Source: an uncultured Lentisphaerota bacterium (GTDB taxonomy: Bacteria; Verrucomicrobiota; Lentisphaeria; Oligosphaerales; CAITYL01). Taken from it: a stretch of DNA of 55,152 bases. Shown here in pieces: positions 15,229-24,103 of the stretch (within the stretch, counting starts at the first letter, position 1; every line of letters starts with the position of its first letter). Made by a program: the position numbers and the translations under genes. The DNA lies in assembly GCA_903921725.1 (NCBI GenBank), contig CAIXRA010000067.1:1-55152 (forward strand), written 5' to 3'. The notes beneath the pieces were generated by a model. The model saw only the letters and a program-made list of their open reading frames with translations, ran no database searches and was not told where the DNA came from.

Positions 15229-16875
15229 ATGATCGAGAAGCTGAAGAAATTGTCCGGGTTCAACAAGCGCCGCGGACCGCTGGTGCTGGTCATCATGGAC
15301 GGCGTGGGTTACGGCAAGCTGCCGGAGGGCGACGCGGTGCGCACGGCGCTGAAGCCGACCCTCGACTGGATGCATGAGAACTGCCCGAACACCCGGCTCA
15401 AGGCACACGGCACCGCCGTCGGCCTGCCCAGCGACGCCGACATGGGCAACTCCGAGGTCGGCCACAACGCCATCGGCTGCGGCCGCGTCTTCGCCCAGGG
15501 CGCGATGCTGGTCGGCAAGGCGCTCGCCAGCGGCGCGATGTTTGCCGGCGAAACCTGGAACGCCGCGGTGAAGAACGTCACCGACAACAACTCCACCCTG
15601 CATTTCATCGGCCTCTTCTCCGACGGCAACGTGCACAGCCACATCGACCACCTCAAGGCGATGATCATCGAGGCGAAGAACCGCAAGGTCAAGCACGTCC
15701 GCATCCACATCCTGCTCGACGGCCGCGACGTCGGCGAAACCTCCGCCCTGGAGTACGTCAACCCGTTCGAGGAGTTCCTCGCCAAGCTGAACGGCGACGG
15801 ATTCGACGCGCAAATCGCCTCCGGCGGCGGCCGCATGTACATCACCATGGATCGCTACAACGCGGACTGGACGATGGTCGAGCGCGGCTGGAAGACGCAC
15901 GTGCTCGGCGAAGGCCGCCAGTTCCCCTCCGCCCGCGAGGCGATCGAGACGCTGCGCCGGGAAACCAAGGCGATCGACCAGGACCTGCACAGCTTCGTCA
16001 TCGCCAGGGACGGCAAGCCGGTCGGCACGGTCAACGACGGCGACTCCGTGATCTACTTCAACTTCCGCGGCGACCGCTCCATCGAGATGACCATGGCGTT
16101 CGAGCAGGACACCCTGCCCCAGTTCGACCGCGTCCGCCGCCCGAAGGTCTATTACGCCGGGATGATGGAGTACGACGGCGACCTGCACGTGCCCAAGCAC
16201 TACCTGGTCAGCCCGCCGACCATCGACCGCACCGTGGGCGAATTCCTCTGCGCGAGCGGCGTCCGCTCGCTGGCGATCAGCGAGACGCAGAAGTACGGGC
16301 ATGTCACCTATTTCTACAACGGCAACAAGTCCGGCAAGATCAATGAAAAGCTCGAAACCTACATCGAGATCCCGTCCGACGTGCTCCCGTTCGAGCAGCG
16401 CCCCTGGATGAAGTGCGCGGAGATCACCGACGCCGTGCTGGAAGCCATCGCCTCCGGCAAGTACGACTTCATCCGCCTGAACTACCCGAACGGCGACATG
16501 GTCGGCCACACCGGCGTCTACCAGGCCGTGCAGATCTCCGTTGAAGGCGTGGACCTCTGCCTGGGCCGGCTCAAGGCCGCGGTCGAGAAGGCCGGCGGCG
16601 TCATGCTCGTCTCCGCCGACCACGGCAACGCGGACGACATGTTCGAGCACAAGAAGGACGGCTCCGTGCTGGTCGAGAACGGCACCAAGAAGGTCAAGAC
16701 CGCGCACTCGCTCAACCCGGTCCCGTGCATCGTCTACGACCCGGAATACCAGGGCGAATACGAGCGGGAACTCCGCGGCGGCCTGGGCATCTCCAGCCTG
16801 GCGGCGACCTGCATCAATCTGCTCGGCTTCGAGGCCCCGGCGGACTACGACCCGGCCGTCATCACGCTGAAGTAG
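15229..16875 (+). CDS. gpmI: 2,3-bisphosphoglycerate-independent phosphoglycerate mutase
   Basis: 548 residues starting MIEKLKKLSG, with AAGGAG eight bases upstream. The alkaline-phosphatase-fold metal sites are visible: IMDGVGYGK (Asp24), DADMGNSEVGHNAIG with the phosphorylated Ser75, LLDGRDVGETSA, NFRGDRSIEM and SADHGNADDM. It interconverts 3- and 2-phosphoglycerate in glycolysis using manganese, without a 2,3-BPG cofactor. The length matches the family. It is a stand-alone gene followed by hisB. Confidence 0.97.
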   Translation: MIEKLKKLSGFNKRRGPLVLVIMDGVGYGKLPEGDAVRTALKPTLDWMHENCPNTRLKAHGTAVGLPSDADMGNSEVGHNAIGCGRVFAQGAMLVGKALASGAMFAGETWNAAVKNVTDNNSTLHFIGLFSDGNVHSHIDHLKAMIIEAKNRKVKHVRIHILLDGRDVGETSALEYVNPFEEFLAKLNGDGFDAQIASGGGRMYITMDRYNADWTMVERGWKTHVLGEGRQFPSAREAIETLRRETKAIDQDLHSFVIARDGKPVGTVNDGDSVIYFNFRGDRSIEMTMAFEQDTLPQFDRVRRPKVYYAGMMEYDGDLHVPKHYLVSPPTIDRTVGEFLCASGVRSLAISETQKYGHVTYFYNGNKSGKINEKLETYIEIPSDVLPFEQRPWMKCAEITDAVLEAIASGKYDFIRLNYPNGDMVGHTGVYQAVQISVEGVDLCLGRLKAAVEKAGGVMLVSADHGNADDMFEHKKDGSVLVENGTKKVKTAHSLNPVPCIVYDPEYQGEYERELRGGLGISSLAATCINLLGFEAPADYDPAVITLK

Positions 16876-17009
16876 CGGCCGGCCCGTCTCTCCTGCCGGG
16901 ATTCGCCCCTGCTTGTGCCGGCCTTCGAACAGTTGTTCCCCGTTCCCGCCGAAAGCGGGCTATATTCCCGGCATCACCCGCCCGGCGGAATCCCGGAAGG
17001 ACAACAACC

Positions 17010-17633
17010 ATGGCCACGCGAAAAAAACAGGCGAAGAATGCCGCGGCACCCCGTTCGGCGGATGTGAAGCGCAAGACGCGCGAAACCGACAACTGCCTTG
17101 CCCTCGGGCTCGACGGCAGCGGCGCCACCAAGGTGGACACCGGCCTGCCGTTCGTGGACCACATGCTCCAGGCCATGGCCAAGCACGGCTATTTCGACCT
17201 CAACCTCATCGCCCGCGGCGATCTTGAGGTGGACGCGCACCACACCATCGAGGATCTTGGGCTCACCCTCGGGCAGGCGATTAAGGAAGCCGTCGGCGAC
17301 AAGCGCGGCATCCGGCGCTACGGCTCCGCGCACGTCCCGCTGGACGAGGCGCTCGCCCGTGTCGTCATCGACCTCTCCGGCCGCCCGTTCCTGGCCTACA
17401 ACGTGCGGTGCGACGACCGCATGGTCGGCGGCTTCAACGCGCGCCTCTTCCGCGAATTCTTCCAGGCGCTGGTCAACGCCGGCGGCATCACGCTGCACAT
17501 CGACCTCCTGGCTGGCGAGGAGATCCACCACATCTTCGAGGCCGTATTCAAGGCGTTCGGCCGCGCGCTCGACGAGGCGACGACGCTCGACCTGCGCTGT
17601 ACCGGCATCCCCTCCACCAAGGGCGCGCTGTAG
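17010..17633 (+). CDS. hisB: imidazoleglycerol-phosphate dehydratase
   Basis: 207 residues from ATG 17010, with GGAAGG upstream; the frame is open further left but without family sequence. It carries the two metal-binding histidine motifs of the family, DAHHTIEDLG and EEIHHIFEAVFKAFGRAL, plus FVDHMLQAMAKHG. It catalyses the sixth step of histidine biosynthesis. It has no phosphatase domain fused, unlike enterobacterial HisB. No other his genes are in the window. The N-terminus has a Lys-rich extension (MATRKKQAKNAAAPRSADVK). Confidence 0.95.
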   Translation: MATRKKQAKNAAAPRSADVKRKTRETDNCLALGLDGSGATKVDTGLPFVDHMLQAMAKHGYFDLNLIARGDLEVDAHHTIEDLGLTLGQAIKEAVGDKRGIRRYGSAHVPLDEALARVVIDLSGRPFLAYNVRCDDRMVGGFNARLFREFFQALVNAGGITLHIDLLAGEEIHHIFEAVFKAFGRALDEATTLDLRCTGIPSTKGAL

Positions 17634-17683
17634 CCCCGGAACCGGCGGCGTAGCTCCGCATCAAGAAAACGCAAGCGCCATCC

Positions 17684-18304
17684 ATGGAACTGTTTGTAAA
17701 CTCCTTCCTGAAGCTGTTCTTCCTCTTCGCCCCGTTCTTCGTGCTGACCGTTTTCCTTTCGCTCACGCGGGACATGGGGGATGCGGTCCGCAAGCGGATC
17801 GCCGTGAAATGCGCCGTTGCCGTCTTCCTGACCGGTCTCGTGCTCATGCTGGGCGGACAGTACCTGTTCCAGCTTCTGGGAATCACCTTGGACGCATTCC
17901 GCGTGGGAGCCGGCGCGCTGCTGTTCCTCTCCGGCGTCGCGCTCGTCAACGGCCCGGATGTGGACCGGCAGCAGAAGAAACCGGACGAGGATCCTGAACA
18001 GATCGCGGTCGTCCCCCTGGCCATTCCCGCCGCGGTCGGGCCCGCCACCACCGGCGCGCTGCTGGTCATGGCCGCGGAGGGGCGCTCCTGGGGGAGCAAG
18101 GGCTGTTTCGCGCTGGCACTGCTGGCGGCGGCCGTCTCCCTGGGAGTCATCCTCTACGCCGCCAGCTTCCTGGAGCGCAAGCTCGGCCAGCGGCGCCTGG
18201 CGGTCCTCCGCCGGCTGACGGGGCTCATCCTCTGTTCCATGGCCGCGCAGATGATCATGGCCGGCATCGCCGCCATGCTCCACCCCGCGGCCGTCCAGCC
18301 CTGA
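17684..18304 (+). CDS. MarC-family integral membrane protein
   Basis: 206 residues with about six hydrophobic segments. Family features include FLFAPFFVLTVFLSLTRDM near the N-terminus, DAFRVGAGALLFLSGVALVN, and VVPLAIPAAVGPATTGALLVM in the middle. MarC/YhgN proteins are inner-membrane proteins of uncertain transport function. It begins 50 bp after hisB and ends facing convergent pepN. No signal suggests a specific substrate. Confidence 0.85.
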   Translation: MELFVNSFLKLFFLFAPFFVLTVFLSLTRDMGDAVRKRIAVKCAVAVFLTGLVLMLGGQYLFQLLGITLDAFRVGAGALLFLSGVALVNGPDVDRQQKKPDEDPEQIAVVPLAIPAAVGPATTGALLVMAAEGRSWGSKGCFALALLAAAVSLGVILYAASFLERKLGQRRLAVLRRLTGLILCSMAAQMIMAGIAAMLHPAAVQP

Positions 18305-18342
18305 CCCGCCGCTGCTTCAGGAACGCTCCGGGATGACGGGGT

Positions 18343-21138
18343 TCACGTCCCCGACGCCAGCGTTTTCGAGACGATCTCGGCCAGGCCGGCGGAAACCCCC
18401 GTCGTACCTATGATACGCTCCAGCTGGGGACGCGCAAGCGCCTGTCGCGCACCGTCGAGCACGGCGTATTTGTCGAAGAGCTTGGCGAACGCCGCGGAGA
18501 CATGCGGGTTGAACGTGTCGAGTTCCAGGATGCGTTCCGCCAGGAAGGCGTAGCCGGAGCCGTCCGCCGCGTGGAAATGGATGTAGTTCCGGCCGAAGGC
18601 GCCGTAGAGCGCGCGGAGGCGGTTCGGGTTCTTCGGGTCGAACGCCGGGTCGGCCATCAGCCGCTGGACGTCGCCGAGCACGCCGGCGCGCTTGGAGCCG
18701 GCCTGGACGGCGAACCATTTGTTCATCACGTTGAAGTCGCCCTGCCATTTCGCGCGGAATTCCGCCAGCGCGGTTTCGCGCTCCGGGCAGTCGAGCTGCG
18801 CGAGCACGTTGAGCGCGCCGAGGCTGTCGGTCATGTTATGCGCTTCTTGGAACTGGCGGTAGGCGAGTTTCGCGTAGTCGCCGCCGAGGTACGAAAGATA
18901 CGACAGGCAGAGGTTGCGGAAGGCGCGCTCGCCGACCGACTTGCCGTCGGTGCGGTATTCCGGCGAGCGGTAGCGGTTGTACAGCTCCAGCAGCCGGCCC
19001 TCGAACCGCGCGGCGAACGCCTCCATGAACCGTTCGCGGGCGGCGAAGGCGGCGTGGAAGTCGCACGGATTCTTCCCCTGGGTGAGCGCGTTCAGCGTGG
19101 GCGGGACGAGCGCCTTGGCGCAGAAGGCGCGGTCGGGCGCGTCGTCGGCCAGCAGCGTGCCGAAGGCGTCGAGGGCCGCCGGGGCCACTGCTTCCGCCGT
19201 TTGCGTCAGCATGGACGGGAGCGTGGGCGTCCCGCCCGCTTGTGCCACGGCGTCCCGCCTGGCACGGTTTTCGCTTGGCTGTGCGCCGGGCGGGAGGCCC
19301 GGCGGAAGCCGGCAAGATGCCGGCGCTCCCGTGGAAGCGCCCATCATCCCCTCCAGGCAGAGCGTGGCGAGGCGCTGGCCGGCGTCGTAGCGGTTGAACG
19401 GGTCGCTGTCGCAGGCGAGCAGGCGGATGAGGTCGGCCTGGGAATAGGCGAACTCGACGTTGACCGGCGCGGAGAAGCCGCGGAAGAGCGACGGCAGCGG
19501 CGCCGCGGGCAGATCTGTGAACGTGAAGCTTTGTTCGGGCGCGGAGATGGGGAGCACAAGCGTCGTGGGGGCGGCCTTTTCGAGAGAGCACCCGCTCGCC
19601 GGTGAGGGCACCGGCGCTCCCAGGGAAAGCGGCAAATCCTTCCCGTCGGGGCCGATGAGGCCGAGGGCCATCGGGAAGAAGAACGGTTCCTTCGGACTGC
19701 CGTCGGCGCTCGGCGCGCATTCCTGGCGCACGGTGAGGCGGTAGCTTTTCGACGCCGCGTCGTAGGTGCCGGACACGCGGCAGCGCGGCGTCCCGGCCTG
19801 GCTGTACCAGCGCCGGAACTGTGCGAGGTCCGCACCGGAGGCCAGCTCCATGGCGTGTACAAAATCCTCGCAGGTCACGGCCTGGCCGTCGAACAGCTCG
19901 AAATAGTTCGCCATGCCGCGGCGGAAGGCTTCACGACCAATCAGTGTCTCGATCATGCGGATGACCTCGGAGCCTTTCTGGTAGACGGTCGAGGTGTAGA
20001 AATTGTTGATCTCGACGTACGCCTCCGGGCGGATCGGGTGGCTGTTCGGGCCGGCGTCTTCAGGGAACTGGACTTCCCGCAGGTTGCGCACGTCGTCGAT
20101 GCGCTTGACCGGTTCGGAGTTCATGTCGGAGGAGAAGGCGTGGTCGCGGAACACCGTGAGCCCTTCCTTGAGCGTGAGCTGGAACCAGTCGCGGCAGGTG
20201 ACGCGGTCGCCGGTCCAGTTGTGGAAATATTCGTGCCCGACGACCGACTCGATGCCCAAGTAGTCGGCATCCGTAGCCGTTGCGGGGTCCGCGAGGACGT
20301 AGGCGGAGTTGAAGATGTTGAGCCCCTTGTTCTCCATGGCGCCGGCGTTGAAGTCGTTGACGGCGACGAGCATGAAGAGGTCGAGGTCGTACTCCAAGCC
20401 GAAACGCTCCTCATCCCAGCGCATGGAGTTCTTGAGCGAGGCCATGGCGTGGCCGCAGCGCGGGGTGTTGCCCTTGTCCACGAAGATATGAAGTTTGACT
20501 TTGCGGCCGCTCTTCGTGGTGAAGGAATCCTCCACCCTGTCGAGGTCGCCGGCGACCAGCGCGAAGAGGTAGCACGGCTTGGGGAACGGATCCTGCCAGG
20601 TGGCGAAGTGCCGCCCGCCGCCAAGGTCGCCGGAGGCCACCGGGTTGCCGTTGCTGAGCAGCAGCGGATAGCGGGCGCGGTCGGCGCGGATGGTGGTGGT
20701 GAAGACGCTCATCACGTCCGGTCGGTCGGCGTACCAGGTGATGCGGCGGAACCCCTCGGCCTCGTTCTGCGTGCAGAGGATTTTGCCGGACTTGTAGAGC
20801 CCCTCCAGCGAGAGATTGTTCCACGGGTCGATCTCGACCTGCGTTTCCAGCAGAAACTCGGCGGGGACCTCCGGGATCGTGAGCGTCGTATCGGTCGCCG
20901 CGTACTCGTCCGGCGACAGCGTGCGGTCGTTGACCAGGACGGCCTTCGTGCGGAGTCCGCAACCGTCGAGCGTGAGCGGCGCCTTTGCCGCCGGATCCTC
21001 CGCCTGCAGCCAGAGCTTGGCGTTGACGCGCACGACGTTGTCGAGGATGTCGAAGTCGAGCTGCGTTTCCCGGATCCAGTAGGCGGGCTTGCGGTACTCC
21101 TGGCGGCGGATGGCTTGCTTGGCGGCGGTCGTGTTCAT
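18343..21138 (-). CDS. pepN: aminopeptidase N (M1 family)
   Basis: 931 residues from the ATG at 21136-21138, with AAGGA eight bases upstream. M1 hallmarks are present: GAMEN exopeptidase motif, zinc-binding HEYFHNWTGDRV with the downstream Glu in KEGLTVFRD, and the C-terminal domain of the bacterial PepN subfamily. It trims N-terminal residues from peptides in the cytoplasm. It is about 60 residues longer than E. coli PepN. Two in-frame repeat-derived insertions account for this: one of about 40 residues (a segment starting STGAPASCRLPPGLPPG, DNA 19212-19338) and one of about 12 residues (GAPVPSPASGCS, DNA 19584-19624). Both fall away from the catalytic domain. Confidence 0.95.
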   Translation of the reverse strand: MNTTAAKQAIRRQEYRKPAYWIRETQLDFDILDNVVRVNAKLWLQAEDPAAKAPLTLDGCGLRTKAVLVNDRTLSPDEYAATDTTLTIPEVPAEFLLETQVEIDPWNNLSLEGLYKSGKILCTQNEAEGFRRITWYADRPDVMSVFTTTIRADRARYPLLLSNGNPVASGDLGGGRHFATWQDPFPKPCYLFALVAGDLDRVEDSFTTKSGRKVKLHIFVDKGNTPRCGHAMASLKNSMRWDEERFGLEYDLDLFMLVAVNDFNAGAMENKGLNIFNSAYVLADPATATDADYLGIESVVGHEYFHNWTGDRVTCRDWFQLTLKEGLTVFRDHAFSSDMNSEPVKRIDDVRNLREVQFPEDAGPNSHPIRPEAYVEINNFYTSTVYQKGSEVIRMIETLIGREAFRRGMANYFELFDGQAVTCEDFVHAMELASGADLAQFRRWYSQAGTPRCRVSGTYDAASKSYRLTVRQECAPSADGSPKEPFFFPMALGLIGPDGKDLPLSLGAPVPSPASGCSLEKAAPTTLVLPISAPEQSFTFTDLPAAPLPSLFRGFSAPVNVEFAYSQADLIRLLACDSDPFNRYDAGQRLATLCLEGMMGASTGAPASCRLPPGLPPGAQPSENRARRDAVAQAGGTPTLPSMLTQTAEAVAPAALDAFGTLLADDAPDRAFCAKALVPPTLNALTQGKNPCDFHAAFAARERFMEAFAARFEGRLLELYNRYRSPEYRTDGKSVGERAFRNLCLSYLSYLGGDYAKLAYRQFQEAHNMTDSLGALNVLAQLDCPERETALAEFRAKWQGDFNVMNKWFAVQAGSKRAGVLGDVQRLMADPAFDPKNPNRLRALYGAFGRNYIHFHAADGSGYAFLAERILELDTFNPHVSAAFAKLFDKYAVLDGARQALARPQLERIIGTTGVSAGLAEIVSKTLASGT
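19212..19338. repeat. palindromic repeat element in frame inside pepN (large)
   Basis: Contains nested inverted repeats such as GCCGGGC-GGGAG-GCCCGGC and TGTGCC...GGCACG, and ends with a GCCGGCGCTCCCG motif shared with the second pepN insertion. It encodes a Pro/Ala/Gly/Arg-rich stretch unrelated to PepN families. Confidence 0.65.
19584..19624. repeat. short palindromic repeat in frame inside pepN
   Basis: GCCGGTG-AGG-GCACCGGC hairpin with the ACCGGCGCTCCC end similar to the larger insertion about 270 bp away. It encodes GAPVPSPASGCS in the PepN frame. Confidence 0.55.
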
Positions 21139-21611
21139 GTCATGCATCCTTATGCGGTGTTGTGCCGCCTGCGCGGGCTGAAAATTTGGAAGGAAAACGC
21201 GTGGCATACCATAGCCGTATTTGGCGGAGTAACCGGTCGGTGATCCGTGGGTAAGGCTGGCCGGGCGTCGCCCCAAAGGGCCAATGGATGGCAGCCCAGG
21301 GGAACGCCCTGGGTTATTGTCACATCATCAAGGCTACGTCCTGAAGGGGCAATGACTGGGGCGTGTCGGAGTGGGGCCGTACACACAACAACACAATCCA
21401 CTGCCCCGGTGGGGCGTAAAGAAGGGTACCATTTTACCCAGGGCGTTGCCCTGGGCTGCCATCCATTGCCCCGGCGGGGCGTCACTACCCCCCCCCGGAC
21501 GGGTTCATTATTTGGCGGGCACGGCTTGGCTGGCATTGACGGCATGAAAGGGTATAGTCTGAAATTGCTGATTGAATTTTGACGGAAACTTGAACCGGAG
21601 GAGCCCTTTCC
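21139..21611. repeat. intergenic region with long inverted repeat
   Basis: The 473-bp divergent gap between pepN and the sugar transporter. It holds two 33-bp arms, 21282-21314 and 21436-21468, inverted with one mismatch. Each arm has its own internal palindrome (CCCAGG...CCTGGG). Further nested GC palindromes (GCCCCGGCGGGGC-type) lie inside and outside the arms. It looks like a dispersed REP/MITE-like element. No gene is credible here. The transporter Shine-Dalgarno GGAGGAG lies at 21598-21604. Confidence 0.8.
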
Positions 21612-23024
21612 ATGGCCGACACGCCCGCCTCAAGCAAGCAAGGCCTTTTCGTGATGCCGGACGGCAAGAACGTGATGTTCACGTTCATCCTGATCAGTTC
21701 GCTGTTCCTCCTCTGGGGGTTCCTGAACGGCATGATTGACGTCATGGACAAGCATTTTCAGGACGAGCTTGGCCTGACCAAGTCGCAGTCCGCCAACGTG
21801 CAGTTCGCGCATTACCTCGGCTACTTCCTGATGGCGATGCCCGCCGGATGGCTGGCGAGCCGCCTGGGGTGGAAGGGCGGCATCATCGCCGGCCTCGTGA
21901 TTGTCGCCGCCGGCGGTTTCTGGTTCATCCCCGCTTCCTGGATCCAGGCCGCCACGCACGACGGCCAGGTGTCCAAGAACACCGCTTTCGTCGCCTATCT
22001 TGCAGGCGTCTGCGCCATCGCCACCGGGCTCACCTTTCTGGAAACCGTGGCGAATCCCTACACCACCGTTCTCGGCCCGGCGCGCTATGCAGCAACCCGC
22101 ATCAACCTTGCCCAGTCGTGCAACGGCATCGGCTGGATTTTCGGCCCCATCGTCGGCGCCATGTTCTTCTATTCCAAGGACGCGCAGGGCGTCAGCACCG
22201 GCAGCCAGACACTGTGGATTCCGTACGCCGCGGTTGCCGTCATTGTCGTCCTGCTTGTCATTGTATTCAAATTCTCCCCCATTCCCGACATCAAGAACGA
22301 GGATGATTACCAGTTGGAAGAGAAGCATGCCAGCGTGGGCTCCATCTGGACGAAACCGCACTTCGTGATGGCGGTCGGCGCACAGTTCTTCTATGTCGCC
22401 GCCCAGGCCGGCATCTTCAGCTTCTTCATCAACTGCATGACGGCCGACACCAAGACCGGCTTCACCATGGTCCCCCACATTCCCGAGGCATGGGGAACGG
22501 GTGCGTTGAGGGGGTTGTTTGAGACGGGCAAGGACGGCTTCCTGCACATCAGCGACAAGGGCGCCGCCACCCTGGCCTCCTTCGGATTCATCTGCTTCCT
22601 GCTCGGCCGGATTTCCGGCTCATGGCTGCTGAAGCGGTTTTCCGCCCACCGGGTGCTCGCCCTTTATGGCGCGCTGAACGTTGTCGCCTGCCTGCTCATC
22701 TTTTGCAATCTGGGATGGGTTTCCGTGGCCTGCGTGTTCCTGAGCTACTTCTTCATGTCCATCATGTTCCCGACCATCTTTGCGCTCGGCATTTTCGGGC
22801 TGGGCGGACTGACCAAGAAGGCGTCGTCCTTCATCGTCATGGCAATCATGGGCGGTGCCGTCCTGCCCAAGCTGATGGGGCATATCGCCGACCAGTACAA
22901 CATGTGCCGCAGCTTCATCGTACCGCTGGTCTGCTTCGTCTTTGTCGCCCTCTATGCCTACTTCTGGCCGAAGCTCAGCAAGGTCGAATCGCTGCACGGC
23001 GTGGGGACGACCGGCGGCCACTGA
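21612..23024 (+). CDS. FucP-type sugar:proton symporter (MFS)
   Basis: 470 residues, about twelve hydrophobic segments. N-terminal FILISSLFLLWGFLNGMIDV and the following AHYLGYFLMAMPAGWLASRL, then TFLETVANPYTTVLGP, are hallmarks of the FucP/GluP branch that imports fucose, glucose, galactose or related sugars with protons. The exact substrate cannot be read from sequence. It starts after a strong GGAGGAG site, is monocistronic and is followed by a terminator. No sugar-catabolic genes flank it. Confidence 0.88.
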   Translation: MADTPASSKQGLFVMPDGKNVMFTFILISSLFLLWGFLNGMIDVMDKHFQDELGLTKSQSANVQFAHYLGYFLMAMPAGWLASRLGWKGGIIAGLVIVAAGGFWFIPASWIQAATHDGQVSKNTAFVAYLAGVCAIATGLTFLETVANPYTTVLGPARYAATRINLAQSCNGIGWIFGPIVGAMFFYSKDAQGVSTGSQTLWIPYAAVAVIVVLLVIVFKFSPIPDIKNEDDYQLEEKHASVGSIWTKPHFVMAVGAQFFYVAAQAGIFSFFINCMTADTKTGFTMVPHIPEAWGTGALRGLFETGKDGFLHISDKGAATLASFGFICFLLGRISGSWLLKRFSAHRVLALYGALNVVACLLIFCNLGWVSVACVFLSYFFMSIMFPTIFALGIFGLGGLTKKASSFIVMAIMGGAVLPKLMGHIADQYNMCRSFIVPLVCFVFVALYAYFWPKLSKVESLHGVGTTGGH

Positions 23025-23043
23025 GCCGGGGCGTCAAAAGCAG

Positions 23044-23085
23044 CGGGGACGGGCGCCGTTGCGGCATCCGTCCCCGTTTTGTTTG
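23044..23085 (+). terminator. terminator after sugar transporter
   Basis: Stem CGGGGACGG (23044-23052) / CCGTCCCCG (23068-23076), followed by TTTTGTTTG. It separates the transporter from the convergent phosphodiesterase gene. Confidence 0.85.
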
Positions 23086-23124
23086 ATCCGCATGGCGGGC
23101 CGTCAGGACGGCACGCCGGCCTGA

Positions 23125-23922
23125 TCACATCCCGCCGTCCCAGTCGCGCATGACGCGCTGGATGCCGGTGGCGCGGCCGGTGGCGGGGTCGACCTCGACC
23201 ACCGTGGCGTGCAGGCGGGTGCCGTCGTCCACGACCGTGAAATGTCCCGGCATCCCGGTGACGAAGCGGCGGAGGACCGGCTCCACGGCGCGGCCGAGGA
23301 TCGATTCGCGGGCGCCGACCATGCCGACGTCGCACTGGAACGCGGTGCCGCCGGGGAAGATTTGCTCATCGGCGGTCGGGACATGGGTGTGCGTACCGAG
23401 CACGGCGGTGACGCGGCCGTCAAGGTGGCGCGCCATCGCGGTCTTCTCGCTGGTCGCCTCGGCGTGCATGTCCACGAAAATCAGCTTCGTGCGGGTTCCG
23501 ATCTCGCGCAGGATCGCGTCCGCGGCGCGGAACGGGCAGTCGGCGTGGGTGTTGCCCATGAAGACGCGGCCGAGGAGGCTGATGACGGCGATCTCGCGGC
23601 CGTCCACCGCCTTGAAGATCCCCCAGCCGCGGCCGGGCTGTGACGACGGCAGGTTCGCGGGGCGCAGGACGTCGGCGCACAGCGTGATTTCGGAGACGAA
23701 ATCCTTCTGGTCCCAGATGTGGTCGCCGGAGGTGAAGACATCGACGCAGGAGCCGCGCAACTCCTCCAGGCATTTCCGGCTGAAGCCGCCGCCGCCGGCC
23801 ATGTTCTCGCCGTTGGCGATGCAGAAGCGGCAGCCGAACTCCGCAATCAGCTTGGGTGCCAAACTCCGCACCGCGCGGCGCCCGCCCTTGCCCACAATGT
23901 CGCCGATCATCAGGATTTTCAT
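23125..23922 (-). CDS. YmdB-family metallophosphoesterase
   Basis: 265 residues from ATG 23920-23922 (MKILMIGDIVGKGGRRAV). A longer open frame upstream lacks family sequence. Metal-binding motifs of the TIGR00282/YmdB family are clear: GDIVGKGGR, ANGENMAGGGGF, TSGDHIWDQKD, VDMHAEATSEK and LGTHTHVPTADEQI. Characterised members hydrolyse 2',3'-cyclic nucleotides or act as cAMP phosphodiesterases. It lies about 180 bp downstream of purQ on the same strand and could be co-transcribed. Confidence 0.92.
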   Translation of the reverse strand: MKILMIGDIVGKGGRRAVRSLAPKLIAEFGCRFCIANGENMAGGGGFSRKCLEELRGSCVDVFTSGDHIWDQKDFVSEITLCADVLRPANLPSSQPGRGWGIFKAVDGREIAVISLLGRVFMGNTHADCPFRAADAILREIGTRTKLIFVDMHAEATSEKTAMARHLDGRVTAVLGTHTHVPTADEQIFPGGTAFQCDVGMVGARESILGRAVEPVLRRFVTGMPGHFTVVDDGTRLHATVVEVDPATGRATGIQRVMRDWDGGM

Positions 23923-24103
23923 GAAACCACACCTTCCGCCCGGCACCGCCGGGAACCAACGAACCGGAGCCTCGTTCGGAAAATCCGCCGCCGCCGGATT
24001 CTGCATACCATACCGCCGGAATCCGGGATCATGGCTCGCCGGTGGCCGCCCGGCAGGCCCCCGCCCGCGCCCCTTCAAGGCGCCGGCGGACCCGTACGGT
24101 GCG

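Noticed and set aside
15154..16707. 517-codon open frame on the minus strand opposite gpmI
   Set aside because: Its frame is the reverse shadow of a well-conserved gene; the composition (Val/Asp/His/Gly-rich, low complexity) is typical of antisense frames in GC-rich DNA.
19855..21243. 462-codon plus-strand frame opposite pepN
   Set aside because: Antisense shadow of the M1 peptidase, including its zinc-site region.
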